From the NCBI GenBank assembly GCA_028532985.1, contig JANCIK010000003.1, forward strand, positions 2,676,001-2,740,000: a stretch of 64,000 nucleotides of DNA, written 5' to 3'. Under the pieces are notes generated by a model. The model did no database searches. It worked only from the letters and a program-made list of their open reading frames with translations, and was not told the DNA's origin. Position 1 is the first letter of the stretch. Each line of letters opens with the position of its first letter. Shown here one piece after another: positions 11,054-22,156 of this stretch. Origin of the DNA: Stropharia rugosoannulata. Its lineage: Eukaryota > Basidiomycota > Agaricomycetes > Agaricales > Strophariaceae. Made by a program: the position numbers and the translations under genes.

Positions 11054-12913
11054 TCAGCGCTTCTCCTCGTGCCCATTTACGGATGCGCCGCTAGTCGCTG
11101 TCCCAGAGGAAGGAGTGTGTGTCTTCTCCTTAGTTGGCGTCGGCGCTGGTGAGAATCCAGCACCCGCATCGAAGACTACAGATTGGGTACGTGTCCACGG
11201 TTCACTGGCCTCGCGTACCGCTTGTCCCTTCCTCTCAGGCGTACTCCCTCCAGACCCCGGGACACGAATGGGCTCACTTTCAGGTACATGAGCGTCACGC
11301 ACCACCGCGCCGGCGTGCCCCATGCTCTGTATCATCCTCTCCCGCTCGCCCTCGTGCGCGCGTTCTATAGATGCAGATATAGGCGACAAAGACAGCGACG
11401 CATCCGAGACCGAAACGTCACGTCTACCACCTGCGTCTGCATCGCCCGCCGTTCCCGCACCTTCGACCTCGCGCGCGAGCATGTCGACAATACCGAGGTA
11501 AAATGTCGCCGGCCGGAATTTAATTTCCTTGCCAGTTATTTCTGCCCACTTGTAGCGGGCGGTGTTCACCCAGCCGACGAGATCAAGGTGATTGACTTGG
11601 GAGAGTGTTCCGAGATACGTACCCTAAAAAAACGATTGATAGGTGAAGATATCATTATATAGGCAGAGACGCACCCATTTTGAAGACTCGACGGATACCA
11701 GGCCGTCGTTCGGGCCCTCTTTCTCCAGAATGACGGAGTGCGGCCACCTGGAAACCTTAAGTGGGTAAGAATAGAACGGGGGAAAAAATCAGTACACACT
11801 TCCACGTATCGATGAGACCCGGTTCGTAGGTCGCGCCCCAGCTAAAGTAGCGCACACCGGGTACGTCAGGCGTCTCTTCGTTGAACTTGCGCATACTATC
11901 GACAGTAAGGCATTCGAAAGCGGCACCGTCGCCGCCACCGTTTGGGAGGAGATCAAGGAGGGAGAGAACGGAGGGCATGCGGGTGCGGCCCACTGTAGTG
12001 AGAAAATGGTCTGCAAAGGAGGAGCCGCGGTGCGGGGTTGCGATTGTGGTAATGGAGAGCACGCGAAATTTGCGGTGGGTGAGGTGGGTGGTGAGGTAGC
12101 GGCAGTCAAGCCCGCCCTGGGGACAGAGATGTGGTTAGATTAAAGAAAGGAATGGATATATGGCACGACGCACCATGCTGTGGCCTATGCATATATTAGT
12201 AGACTAGAAGAGACAGACGAAAGGAGACACATACCGATAAGATGAACACTGCGGCCGGGGTAGACCTCTGATATGCGCGCCTCGAGGACCTTTGCGCGGT
12301 CGACAGGACTGCTGGTGGCGGGGACGCGGGTGATGAGGACCTCTGTACCATTTTCCTCGAGGACTTCCTTGATGCCGCGCCAGTGGACGACCTCGAAGGG
12401 TGCAATGGCGGGGCCGATGGTGACCGAGTCGAAACCGAGCAGGCCATGGCAGAAGACGACAGGGTTCTTTGGGGAGCTGTACTTTTTCGCAGCATCTGCG
12501 GCCGAGGGCTCGTCGACGAGAGCGTCCTTGGAGGCGTCCGACTGGGACCACCACTTGGAGATGGAGGAGGTGAGGGTGCTCGCCGCGGGGACGGAGAGGT
12601 CGAGGGCGGGGATGGAGGGCGGGGGGAGGGTAGACAACGACCGCGACGACAGACGGCGTAGGGAGTCAATGGACGACCTGGGCGGGGGTGGGATGGGGCG
12701 AGGCGAATCGGGCGGGGGGGAGAGGGATGATGTGGGGAGGGTGGAGCGGGTGAGGTTGTCGAAGAAGGGGGGCGGGTGGGTGAGTGTATGCGCTGGGCGG
12801 AACGCGGGCGGGAGGCGAGCGGGCTGTGGCTGCTGGGGGAGGGCGTTGTTGATGGCGTCCTGGAGAGCGGCCTGGTTGATCCAGCGCAGCGCGGGGTTTT
12901 TCGCGGTTGGCAT
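11054..12913 (-). CDS. Triacylglycerol lipase-like alpha/beta hydrolase (Tgl2-type)
   Basis: Serine hydrolase resembling yeast mitochondrial Tgl2 and other fungal triacylglycerol lipases. Five exons by my reading: 12913-12235, a microexon 12184-12174, 12116-11800, 11747-11675 and 11623-11054, totalling 550 codons including stop. The family opening NPVVFCHGLLGFD gives the oxyanion loop. The nucleophile elbow GHSMGG is built from the end of exon 1, the whole 11-bp microexon and the start of exon 3. NDGLVS supplies a likely catalytic Asp and VNHLDLVGW the His. The first 120 residues are Pro/Ser-rich; whether they target mitochondria is not clear. An upstream in-frame ATG at 12946 is possible; one at 12994 would overlap the divergent LYR gene. 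The C-terminal 150 residues are low complexity. Confidence 0.88.
12174..12184 (-). other. 11-bp microexon encoding the lipase catalytic-serine motif
   Basis: The exon GCCACAGCATG is bounded by an AG acceptor (12185-12186 on the opposite strand) and a GT donor (12173-12172). With one base from exon 1 and the GG start of exon 3 it reads Gly-His-Ser-Met-Gly. Without it the nucleophile elbow is lost and the frame shifts. Confidence 0.8.
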
Positions 12914-12959
12914 TGTTGGGGAGTGACCATGGCCGTCCAGCGACATCGTGCAGAAGGCT

Positions 12960-12969
12960 GTGACGTCAC
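12960..12969. promoter_or_regulatory. GTGACGTCAC palindrome in a bidirectional promoter
   Basis: A perfect 10-bp palindrome with the TGACGTCA core of CREB/ATF-type bZIP sites. It lies 17 bp upstream of the LYR gene ATG (12987) and 13-46 bp upstream of the divergent lipase start candidates. It may serve both genes. Binding is inference. Confidence 0.5.
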
Positions 12970-12986
12970 GCTGTTGCTTTTTGACC

Positions 12987-14096
12987 ATGGCCACCGCGCT
13001 CTACCGCGACTACCTGCGCGCCGTCCGCCGGCTGCCCACCGCCTACCTCCAGGCCTTCTTCCAGGTCCGTGCGCGCCAGGACCTCGACAACGTCGTAGCC
13101 ACCCCCGAGCCCGGCCTGCGCGCCCGCAAGCACCGCGACATCGTCCGCCGTGTCCGCCGCCTCCACCGTGCCACGTCCGGCGACCCCAAGGACTTTGGCC
13201 GCATCCTCGCCCTCGCCTACGGCCGCACCGGCAAGCTGCGCTGGGAGCTACTCGACCCCATCCTCGACGACCCCGCCGTGCCCTTGCCGAAGCCCCTCAT
13301 CCCAGGCCTCGCCCGCACCGCGCCGCCCATCTACGCCCCCGAGCTCCGCCGCCTCCTTCTCACCCCCACCCCGCGCACCAAGCCGCTCACGGCGCCTGAA
13401 CTCGACACTCCGCGCACACTCCCAGCGCGCGCCGACCCCGCCTCCGACGACGCCGTCCTCCTCGGCCCGCTCTCCAAACGGCGCGAGGCAAACATCCGCC
13501 GCCGCGCCTACCTTGCCGCCCTCCAGCGCGTCGCGCCCCCGCTCGACCTCGCCATCTCCACGAAACCCACTGACCACACGCCCTCTTCCCACCCCGTCCC
13601 CGCCGACAAAGCCGCCCTGGCTGCCCTGCGCACCCCCACGTCCGTCTATCCGCGCCCGCTCGGTCTCCAGGGACTCGGTGTTACCTCAGATATCGAGACG
13701 CTCATTGGCTCCCTCGCTCCTGCAACGCCCCTTCCGCGTCGTGCACGCCGCGACCCAGATCAATCACAAAGTACCTCCCCCGATACACCATCCGCCTGGG
13801 CACCCCCTTCAATCGACACGCGACATCCCCAACGCTGGGTCCGCCGCCGCTTCCGCGCCCTCCTCTCATCCACCCCTCAGCTCACATACGACCCCGCGAC
13901 GGGCAAGTACGACGCCCACATCTCCCCGCTCGCCATCTCCATGGCACACCGTCTCACCCACTACAACCCCCCAGCGGACTCCGTCTCCCTCGCATGGCTC
14001 ACGTCGGGCGAGGATCCAGCCATTGGCAAGGGAAAGGGCAAGAAAAAGACCAAATACGAAAAAGCGCACGGCAGCACGCCCAACGAAGATAAATAG
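12987..14096 (+). CDS. LYR-motif protein (Complex1_LYR-like, Cup1-like)
   Basis: Single exon of 370 codons including stop, very GC-rich (marked third-position G/C). The N-terminus MATALYRDYLRAVRRLP carries the LYR tripeptide followed by an Arg/Lys-rich helix, the signature of LYRM proteins that dock on mitochondrial acyl-carrier protein and assist Fe-S or respiratory assembly. It is far longer than single-domain LYRM proteins (about 100 residues) and resembles fungal Cup1-like LYR proteins. An RRRFRALL motif and a Lys-rich C-terminus follow a Pro-rich middle. I chose the ATG at 12987 because LYR then begins at residue 5; an upstream in-frame ATG at 12948 would run into the lipase start. The exact assembly role cannot be told from sequence. 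Confidence 0.75.
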   Translation: MATALYRDYLRAVRRLPTAYLQAFFQVRARQDLDNVVATPEPGLRARKHRDIVRRVRRLHRATSGDPKDFGRILALAYGRTGKLRWELLDPILDDPAVPLPKPLIPGLARTAPPIYAPELRRLLLTPTPRTKPLTAPELDTPRTLPARADPASDDAVLLGPLSKRREANIRRRAYLAALQRVAPPLDLAISTKPTDHTPSSHPVPADKAALAALRTPTSVYPRPLGLQGLGVTSDIETLIGSLAPATPLPRRARRDPDQSQSTSPDTPSAWAPPSIDTRHPQRWVRRRFRALLSSTPQLTYDPATGKYDAHISPLAISMAHRLTHYNPPADSVSLAWLTSGEDPAIGKGKGKKKTKYEKAHGSTPNEDK

Positions 14097-14223
14097 CAGC
14101 CTAAATACAAGCACAGCGTGTGTAATATGGCGGGTATGGGGGTATCCTACAAACATATCCAGCACCGTGTAGTCGAAAGCGAAAAAAAAGATAGGGGACG
14201 AAAAAAAAAATAACAACATTGTC

Positions 14224-17200
14224 TCAACTACGTCCCCCCATCATCTCCATCTCCATCCCATGCAACTCAATCACATACGTCCCAAATGCCTTGTCCAAAG
14301 CCCGCCCACGCGCCTCCGCATCCGGCAGCGTCCAGTCGACCCCACACATTAGTCCCAGCAGCGCCTCGTACTCCTCCAGCGAGAACTCGGCACCCCCTGT
14401 GCGCACGCCCGCAAGTAGGCCCTGTGGCGTTTGTCCAAATAGCGCGTAGTACCGCTTTGCGCGCGCCAGAGGCGCCGTTCCTGTTCCCGTATCGAACCGC
14501 GGAGAGCTGAGCGCGGTCACGCTTTGCTGCAGCGCGAGGATGTTGCGCATCATTTTCTTCATCCCGAACGCGTTTGGCGAGCGCAGCTTCCGTGCGTTGG
14601 CGATGAGCTTGTGTTCCATCAGCTGCCCGAGCCCCGCAAATAGGTATCTGCAGCGTGGTCTTAGTACAATAGTTCACAGTATTTAGATAGATGAAAGCGC
14701 ACCTGCGCTCTTTTCCGGGCAGTGCTCCCTCCATGACCTCGTTCGCTTGCATAAGTTCCCTGTTGAGGTTGACAATGTGTGAATCCGGCTCAAGTGCCTC
14801 GTAGTTCGCATAGTACACGCCCTAAACATCAGCTTAGCAGATGTTTCTCAGAGAAGAGGGGATTACGCACGTCTCGCATCGCAGCGTCCAGGTAATGAAT
14901 TGTCATGCACCGCAGGTCACTCCGTATCGTGTCCAGGATGAGCGTCGACAGTTGCTCGTACGTCTTCAATAGCGCCTGGAACCGACTACTCAGGTATCAA
15001 TATCGATATATTGGGACACAAAAGAGTTTACTCACAGAGCCATTTCACGCGACAGCGGCAGCTGCAGCTCCTCTGTCGACATCGCCGGTAGGATTACGGG
15101 CATATTTGGGAACGCAGGCGTCATCCCCGTCAATGGCTCCAGGTTCGTCGGCGACATCAGCGCAAACTGCGCCTCATCCGCGCGGGGCTTAAGCGCAACT
15201 AGCTCGGCGCAGAACCACGACTTTTTATGTGTGATAGTTAGACTTACTATGTGCGGAAGAAAAGACGACGTAGGGTACGTACGACACTGCGATGTAGCCC
15301 AGCAAGCGCGGCGAGGTTACGCAGCGGCGCGATGAGGTCACCCTTCTCCACCACCTGTTCCTTAAGTAGCTCCATCTCGACATGCGTCTCTTGCTCGAAC
15401 AGCTGTCCTACTTGCTGCTCGTCCTGTCCACGGTCGCTGTCAACCTACGCCTCGACAGTGGAAGGAAAACGCGCGGCTTACCTCGCCATGGTGCAACAAT
15501 ATACGCTGCATCTCACCAAGACACACCTGCACTTCCTGCGTTTGTGCCCATTGAGCGCCGAGTGCCACCCTTCCATCGGTTACGTCCTTCCCTGTCCCTG
15601 CATTCGAGCTGGCGCTGTCCGGGGAGTGGGGCGCATCCACTGTGGAGCCCGACACAACAAGCGCCTGGAAACGGTCGCTGCAGCGCTGGTAAAACTGAAT
15701 TACGACTCCTAGAATCAGTCGCGCGTAGTTCTCGCGATGGAACGGGCTTGTGCCTAACATCGCACACAGCGAATTTATCAATGCCATTAGCTGTGTACTC
15801 GCCTTTGCAAGTGGTTGCTCCGACAGCCGCTTCGAGAGCGGATCGGGTTGGAATGCATCAGGGCCTGTGCGTATTTATTGATTTGTTCAGTAAGTATCAT
15901 GTTGGTGATTCGCCTGCATGCAATACGTACCAGTGACTGCCTCACGGAACAAATCGGACACCTTCTCCTCAAGCTGCGGGAGGTATACAGTAAGCACAAA
16001 TTCGTCCAAAACCGCGCTCGCCGCGTGTGCGCTCTCTGCACCAGATGGGAGAATCTCCGACACGCGGTGTAGGTAGTGTAGCGTCGGCTGGAAGAGCACC
16101 GTGACATGGAACGCGTCTGGCCGAATAAGCAGCCGGTGGTGCTGGTCCGTACCGAGCAGCCGGTCGTCCTGCGCACTGCTGTTGCTGAAAATCGTCAGTG
16201 CGCTCTCGCCCGCGGCAGACGGCGCGAGGCCGGGCATGGTGTCTTTCAGTACGCGCGTCAGTCCGTCCTCATGTACGCGCAAAGCCCGGTTAGTCAGCTT
16301 GAGATCCGTGTCGGCGAAGCGGAACACAACCTGTGGTGCGTGCGCGTCAGGCAATGTGCAAGTGAACGCGGGCGCCTAGCTTACCTTGACTTTATCCCTG
16401 TTGAACTTCCCGTCGCGTAGGACTTCGTTGATAGATGTGATGGGGTTGCGTTTCGCAGCAGAGCCCTGCTGCTCGTCTATTAGATAATCGCGAATGAGCG
16501 TGCTGACCTCCGCCTGGACATGATTCCAGGTTTCAGACAACGCGAATAACATCCCCGGCTTTGCGCCTGATGAATCTTTGAAATCTCTGCGCTAGAAAAG
16601 AGTCAGTACGCTAAATGAGAAGTGATATATATACTAACTGATCCAATCCGGTTCGCAACTTCAGTAACAACCCTGAAGCCCTGTGCGACAGCGTCTAACT
16701 TGGAATATACAGTCCAAAAGAGATCTAGTAGAATCTCATGATCCACCCGCTTAGCTAGTGATTCCAGAGCGTTAAGGCGCAGAGCTGATGACTTGAGGAA
16801 TGGCATCTTTACGGCGGCGGAAGGAATTGAAGACATAGGTACATCGGTGTTGAACACATATGCGCCTTCTGCTCGCCCTAGACCTCCATAAGGAGCAAGC
16901 ATAGATCGTCGTCTACCAAACTCCGCGCGTTCTTCTACTTCCCCTATGGTAGTTTCAACCAAACTGAATGCCTCGATGGGCACCCGTTGTGCGATTGTGT
17001 CCAAGGCTGTCCCCAATTTACCAAGTACAGCAAGGGACTCTAGCAGAGTTTCGATGTATGCGAAAGAGTCAGACTCAGGGTTAGTGTTCGACGACAGATA
17101 CAACGACGATGTGCCATTTGTGAAGTATGTTGTCGATTTGTTATCGTCAGCGTCTATAGGAGGGTCGTTTGGCCGAAGACTCAGATCATTTAGGAAGGAA

Positions 17201-18894
17201 GTTAAGCGGCTTTGCGGCATTGTGGGTGACGTAGGGGAGTTGGGATCATCTTCTTGATTTTGCGGTTGATTAAGTTCGAATTCTACTTTTGGGACTGGGG
17301 GGAATAAGTATAAAGGTACAACGCACGCAAGGGTGACCTACATGTTTTTTGGTTGGGCACGTAAGCAGCCCATCGAGATTCGCACCAGAAAGATTTCAGG
17401 TACAGATGACTCTGTAACTCGTCAACCAGAATCTCCCGCAAAGCCTGAACTAATGTTAGAAAAGTGGCTGTACATGTGCAACTCAATACCAACCGTTTCC
17501 TGGGAGACAAGGTAGCTTCTTAGGTCAGAAACGGCGCCTATTTCAAGCATGTCGGGTTTGTTGATTATCTTCAAACTTCTTACAAGAAGAATCGCTGCTT
17601 GGAGTAACCTCTTTTCTGACATTAATGTTTCCAGCAAGTCTGGAACCGTTTTCAAGTGTTCGCTATACGAACTCAGTGACAATTTGTTTGAGTTCCATAT
17701 TATAAGACGTACATCTGATCCAAAATTTTGATCATTTCTTCTAACATCTGACCGCGATTCCAAAGCTGAACAAGGTCGGCACGTTTGCTCCCCAGAGCTT
17801 CCTTAGCTTCCAAGATAGAAGAACGAGCGGCAGATATTTCGCCTTGGGTAGCACCTAAATGACCCAGCAGAGAAGCGTGAAGGGGCAGAGACGAAGCGAA
17901 GGCTTGATAATGTTCTAAAGTTGCTTCCTGGTTTAGTTCGTGAATGAAGGTAGATCACGATTGACCAAACATACTGTCGACTGATCCCTTGAGAGCCCTT
18001 GAGAGCATTTGTTTTGTGCGACGAAACGAGTCAATACTCTTGCCCAAAGATGATTGATCCAGTAATTGAAGAGCAAGGTCAACATTGTTGAACTACGACA
18101 CCAAGTGAGCACAGCACTAGGTAGAGGTAGGTAGAAAAGAATGTTACACTAGATTCAATCACGAACTCCCAACCATCTTTGACTTGATCTAGTACGGCTA
18201 TAGAAAGGTTTAGCGGTGCATGTAAAAGGAACTGAACACTATACGGACCGTCGATCTCTCCTGGCCTCGTGTCTCTGCGCACCCCTGGCGCCCTATCTCT
18301 TATTCGTTGTTGCCTTACTTTTTCAGCCTCAATCTCAAGTTCCCGTTCGCGCTTGTACTGGTAGTCGTCGTCATCCTGGGTTTGACGCCGCCGGGACCCA
18401 GCCGAGCGAAATGCAGTTAAAGCAGATGTAAGAGAAGTAGGCGTACTCTGGCTACCATCCTCGGAGCCCGGACTTTGTAAGCGGGGGGGCCTTTGTCTCG
18501 AGGATCCGCCGTTTACCGATGTGTTAGTTGTACTGGGCCCATTGCGATACTGTGAACTGACATCGGAGCGCGAAGTGCTTACACTGTCCCTATTATGCTG
18601 ATCTTGTGAGGATGATACTCTTTCAGAACTCGCGTATTCGGGACGGACTCGCAGTTCAGACCTTTGGGGGCGTGATGGACCGACGGGCATTGGGGAGCTG
18701 GTCGAATATGAAGGTGAGTTATTCGGGTAGTTTACCGGGGTTGTCGGTCGTGAGCTCTGTCGGGATATCTGCAGGGGCCTTGTACCACTCAAATCAGACG
18801 TGCCGGGTGCGGAAAGTGGTTGTGTTGAGTATGACGATGAGTTGGAGGTTGAAGGAGCTCGGCGACGCGTAGGAAAGGGAGGCGCTCGGGACAT
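14224..18894 (-). CDS. SEC8: Exocyst complex subunit SEC8 (EXOC4)
   Basis: Core subunit of the exocyst, which tethers secretory vesicles at the plasma membrane; in hyphae it acts at the growing tip. The start at 18894 gives MSRAPPFPTRR and a Ser/Pro-rich leader of about 200 residues. Then comes the conserved opening VLDQVKDGWEFVIES, the Sec8 segments LALQLLDQSSLGKSIDSFRRTK and LLETLMSEKRLLQAAILLVRSL, NKPDMLEIGAVSDLRSYLV, and HLYLKSFWCESRWA around 17420-17763. Helical rods continue through 16.3-17.2 kb (LNDLSLRPNDPP, FADTDLKLTNRALRV) and 14.8-15.9 kb. The last exon ends NILALQQSVTAL...GGRS with a stop at 14224-14226. About ten or more short introns are present. No frame breaks were noticed. 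It converges with the LYR gene at 125 bp. Confidence 0.92.
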
Positions 18895-19635
18895 TACCGC
18901 TCGGATTCGAGTAGATGAGCGGTAAACTGCGGGACTAGATTATGACCCAGCTATGCCATATGCACAAACCGCACGTGGATCTGATCCGAACAACTTGTCT
19001 TTCACCGTCACCGGTCACCAGTCGTCTGACAACTCTATGGCCCCCGAGCCCCTAGTTTCGAATATTTTTTCTAAATGCCGGCACCAGTGCTTTGTATCGT
19101 AAAGCTCTCTCCTAATATAAGTAAACCACGTAAGCCAAAGCGGTCGGCTTGCGGCTACTTAGGCACTGCACAAACTGTTCAGAGTACTCGTCGCCGGATG
19201 CTTTCATTTGACAACAACTTGCTGGATACTTCTTGCTCTGTCTATCCATCATGGACTCGCTATCTCTCACATCACTTGTCGCCTTGGAATTTGTGCCTAA
19301 CCAACCCAGCCAAATTATGAACAAGAATCAGCTTTGCACTTGCTTTGAACGCCTGTGAAATCGAATCCGTACAACAAAATTCAATTAAACTTGTTCATGC
19401 CCTTCACAGTCGCGGTTGCTCTACTTACCGGATGCTGCTTAACAATCACATGATACTTGTTACCAACTTGTTACAGTTAATAGTCAGTGGCTTGAAGACG
19501 CTCGTATAAACGCTTTTTGGTGTTTGTGCCACTTTGTGGAAATTCTTTGCGTATATTTTCCGGGATTCTCTCCCTCAATCACCTTTGAGAATCTCCTCAC
19601 CCTGTTCAAGTAAGAGCGATTTTCGAAATAATACA
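18895..19635. other. Divergent spacer between SEC8 and the PRM10-like gene
   Basis: Promoter-containing DNA between divergent genes. The short open frames here look random, and no repeat was noticed. Confidence 0.5.
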
Positions 19636-19871
19636 ATGGATCGCTCTCGTTCTTATTCAGTAGGCAAGTCGATTGCTCTGAAGTCATCTGCTGGTCCATG
19701 ACTTCTGAATTTCAGGCCCCCTTGATGTTCCTGCCGACCATGATTCCCGCCCAAAGCCTGGGTCGCCTCAATCTGCCTATGAACCAAACCATAAAGCAAC
19801 CAGAAGTTTGAGTAATTTCTCCCTTCGATCACTTGTTCAAAGACCACGCAAAGAGTCCATAATCACGAAGA

Positions 19872-21750
19872 ATGTGGAAGGTTGGTCAAAAGGATATGCT
19901 TGTTGAAGAGGCTAATGCTTTTCACCGTGGCAATTCAGAAATTTCGACAAGAAATAAGTTCATCCTAAAGCTTGCGAAGGCGCTTCTTACATTTGGCGCA
20001 CCCTCTCACCGTATCGAATCTCAACTTCTTGCTGCAGCCAAGATATTGGAGGCCCGAGCGGGTTTGTTTACTTCAAACCGTTCTCGGAACAAGCTGTTCA
20101 TTACAATGACTCTTAGAGATCGTCCACCTTCCCAATATCGTCATCGTGTCTATATGGAACGACGATTTGAACGCCATGAAAACCTATTTTATTCGCGCGA
20201 GAGGTCGTATCGCATTGACCCCTCTGCATAAAGTCCATCAAGTTTATCGTGATGTTTTACACGACAAGATTGGTGCTGAGGCTGGCACGAATGCTCTTCG
20301 ACAAATATTAAGGTCGCCTACCATATATTCGCTCAAGTTACGTTGCTTCTTTGCATTTATATGCGCTTCAATTCTGTGTGGTTTATCATTCGGAGGTTCA
20401 ATCATGGATATGTGGATCAGTGGGACTTGCGCATGTGTTCTGCAATATCTTGGCCTCAATGCAGCTAACAAAAGCTCTATGTATGCAAACGTTTATGAGT
20501 GAGTCCGTTGTTTTGACTCAGTATTGAGATGATGCATATAACGATCCTGAAAATAGGATTTCTGTATCGATCATAGTAGCCTTTATTGCTAGAGCGCTGA
20601 GCAACCTTCCTGATGACATGTTTTGTTATTCTGCTATATCATCAGCAGGCGTCGTTGTCATTCTTCCTGGGTTTACCGTTCGTACGTCGGGTCCTATAGT
20701 TCATCCGTTCTTCACACCATCTGAAGGATGGCTCACAGTCACTAGCGCTCTGGAACTCATGTCAAAGAATATTTTTTGCGGCTCTGTGAGGATTGTATAT
20801 GCTATCATTTACACCCTTTTCCTTGTAAGAACATATTGTATATCTCTTCCGAGATATTGCTAATTTAACCCAGGGTTTCGGCTTGACAATTGGCTCGGAT
20901 TTTTATCTGGTTCTGGACAAACAAGCACGTCATGTCTTCTTCCGTAGTACTACGGGAAATATGTTGAACTACACGCATGGCCGATTTGTAATGCTCAACG
21001 GATCGGATCCTATGGTTCCGATATCAGGAGTAATAGGGCTAGGTCGAATTGTGAGCCATGCAACGAACATAGATACCGTTAAAGGTATGTATTGTACATG
21101 GTGCCGTCGGGTCGCGTAACTTGACACAAGTTTTTAGGGTGCGTGCGGTCCGAACACTGGTCATGGTGGAGGCAGCCTCTACCTTGGTGGTCACTGTTTT
21201 TCCTGGTTCCCATATACTCGATATGTTCTTCTCTGGCCAATCTTCAGTACTGGAGGAGCCTTCAACTTCCTATCATGGTGTTATTTTCTTGCTGTGCATA
21301 TGCGGCCAATCGTACAGCAAGTCTTGTATTGCCTGGCAGGACTGATATAGTATCAGCAGTTGGTGCGTTTGTGATTGGTTCACTGGGCAACATGTATTCG
21401 CGCGCCGTAAGGGGGACTGCTTTTACAGCGATGGTCACAGGCGTTTTATTTCTTGTACCGGTAAGTCAAACACCACCTTTAATCACAGCTCTTGACATAA
21501 ATAAATTAGTCTGGTATCGCGCAAGGCGGTGGGCTCACACAAACATACCACAATTCTGCTCAGCAATACTCAAGCGGTTTCTCTCTTGCACTGCGGATGA
21601 TCACTGTCGCTGCCGGAGTCACCATAGGATTGTTTGTCAGTCAATTCATCGGTGAGTAGTACATTCGGCTAGTAAGGAACCCTTTGTAATCAACCTTACT
21701 TAGTCTACTTATTCGGCACGCGCAAAAATGTGGCACACTTCGCTTTTTGA
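19872..21750 (+). CDS. PRM10/ThrE-like multi-pass membrane protein (threonine/serine exporter family)
   Basis: Fungal member of the ThrE/DUF1212 family that includes yeast pheromone-regulated Prm10. It starts with the family motif RNKFILKLAKALLTFGAPSHRIESQL (about 19950-20030), followed by PNIVIVSI, GRIALTPLHKVHQVYRDV, and membrane helices around 20330-20500 (FFAFICASILCGLSFGGS), 20560-20880 (IVAFIARALSNL; FCYSAISSAGVVVILPGF; ALELMSKNIFCGSVRIVYA), then GFGLTIGSDFY, and a C-terminal block of helices to a stop at 21748-21750. About six introns restore the frame, for example 'GCGG' joined to 'AGATCGTC' near 20060-20130. The ATG at 19872 is the first in frame. A proline-rich frame just upstream (about 19716-19893) looks like the true N-terminus but is offset by one base (see findings). 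Confidence 0.85.
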
Positions 21751-22156
21751 ATCGCTGCGCCAAAGAATATGCAACAAAAAAATCGTTTTGACTTTGGTTT
21801 GGCTTATTTTTTTTTGTCATTGTCTACATATTGTCCGGTGTACTTTCAGTATCCTATCCCCAGTGTTGTCTCCCGGCCCAGTCTCCGTTCTCTACTTACT
21901 CATAGTACTTAGTTTGTACTTAGTAGGCTACCTTTCCGATACCTTTTGTGTACTGAAAGAACTTCCAAAATTCTACCGACATACATACTACTGTCCGATA
22001 ACGTTTTTCTTTCGTACATTTTCGTTGACAACCCATGGGTGCCAAATGGCTGCACCACGGTGGTGGTACTCATGTTGACCTATGTTTGCTAAGAGCTTTA
22101 ACGCCGTCAAGCTTGGACAGTATTGAATGCTTACTATGCCACTGCTCAAATGTTCG
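21751..22156. other. Spacer, PRM10-like gene to dsRBD gene
   Basis: About 400 bp between two + strand genes, T-rich after the PRM10 stop. No extra gene was seen. Confidence 0.5.

Noticed and set aside
12196..13592. Many long overlapping frames on both strands at 12.2-13.6 kb
   Set aside because: The DNA is very GC-rich, so stop codons are scarce. Only the lipase and LYR frames show family motifs.
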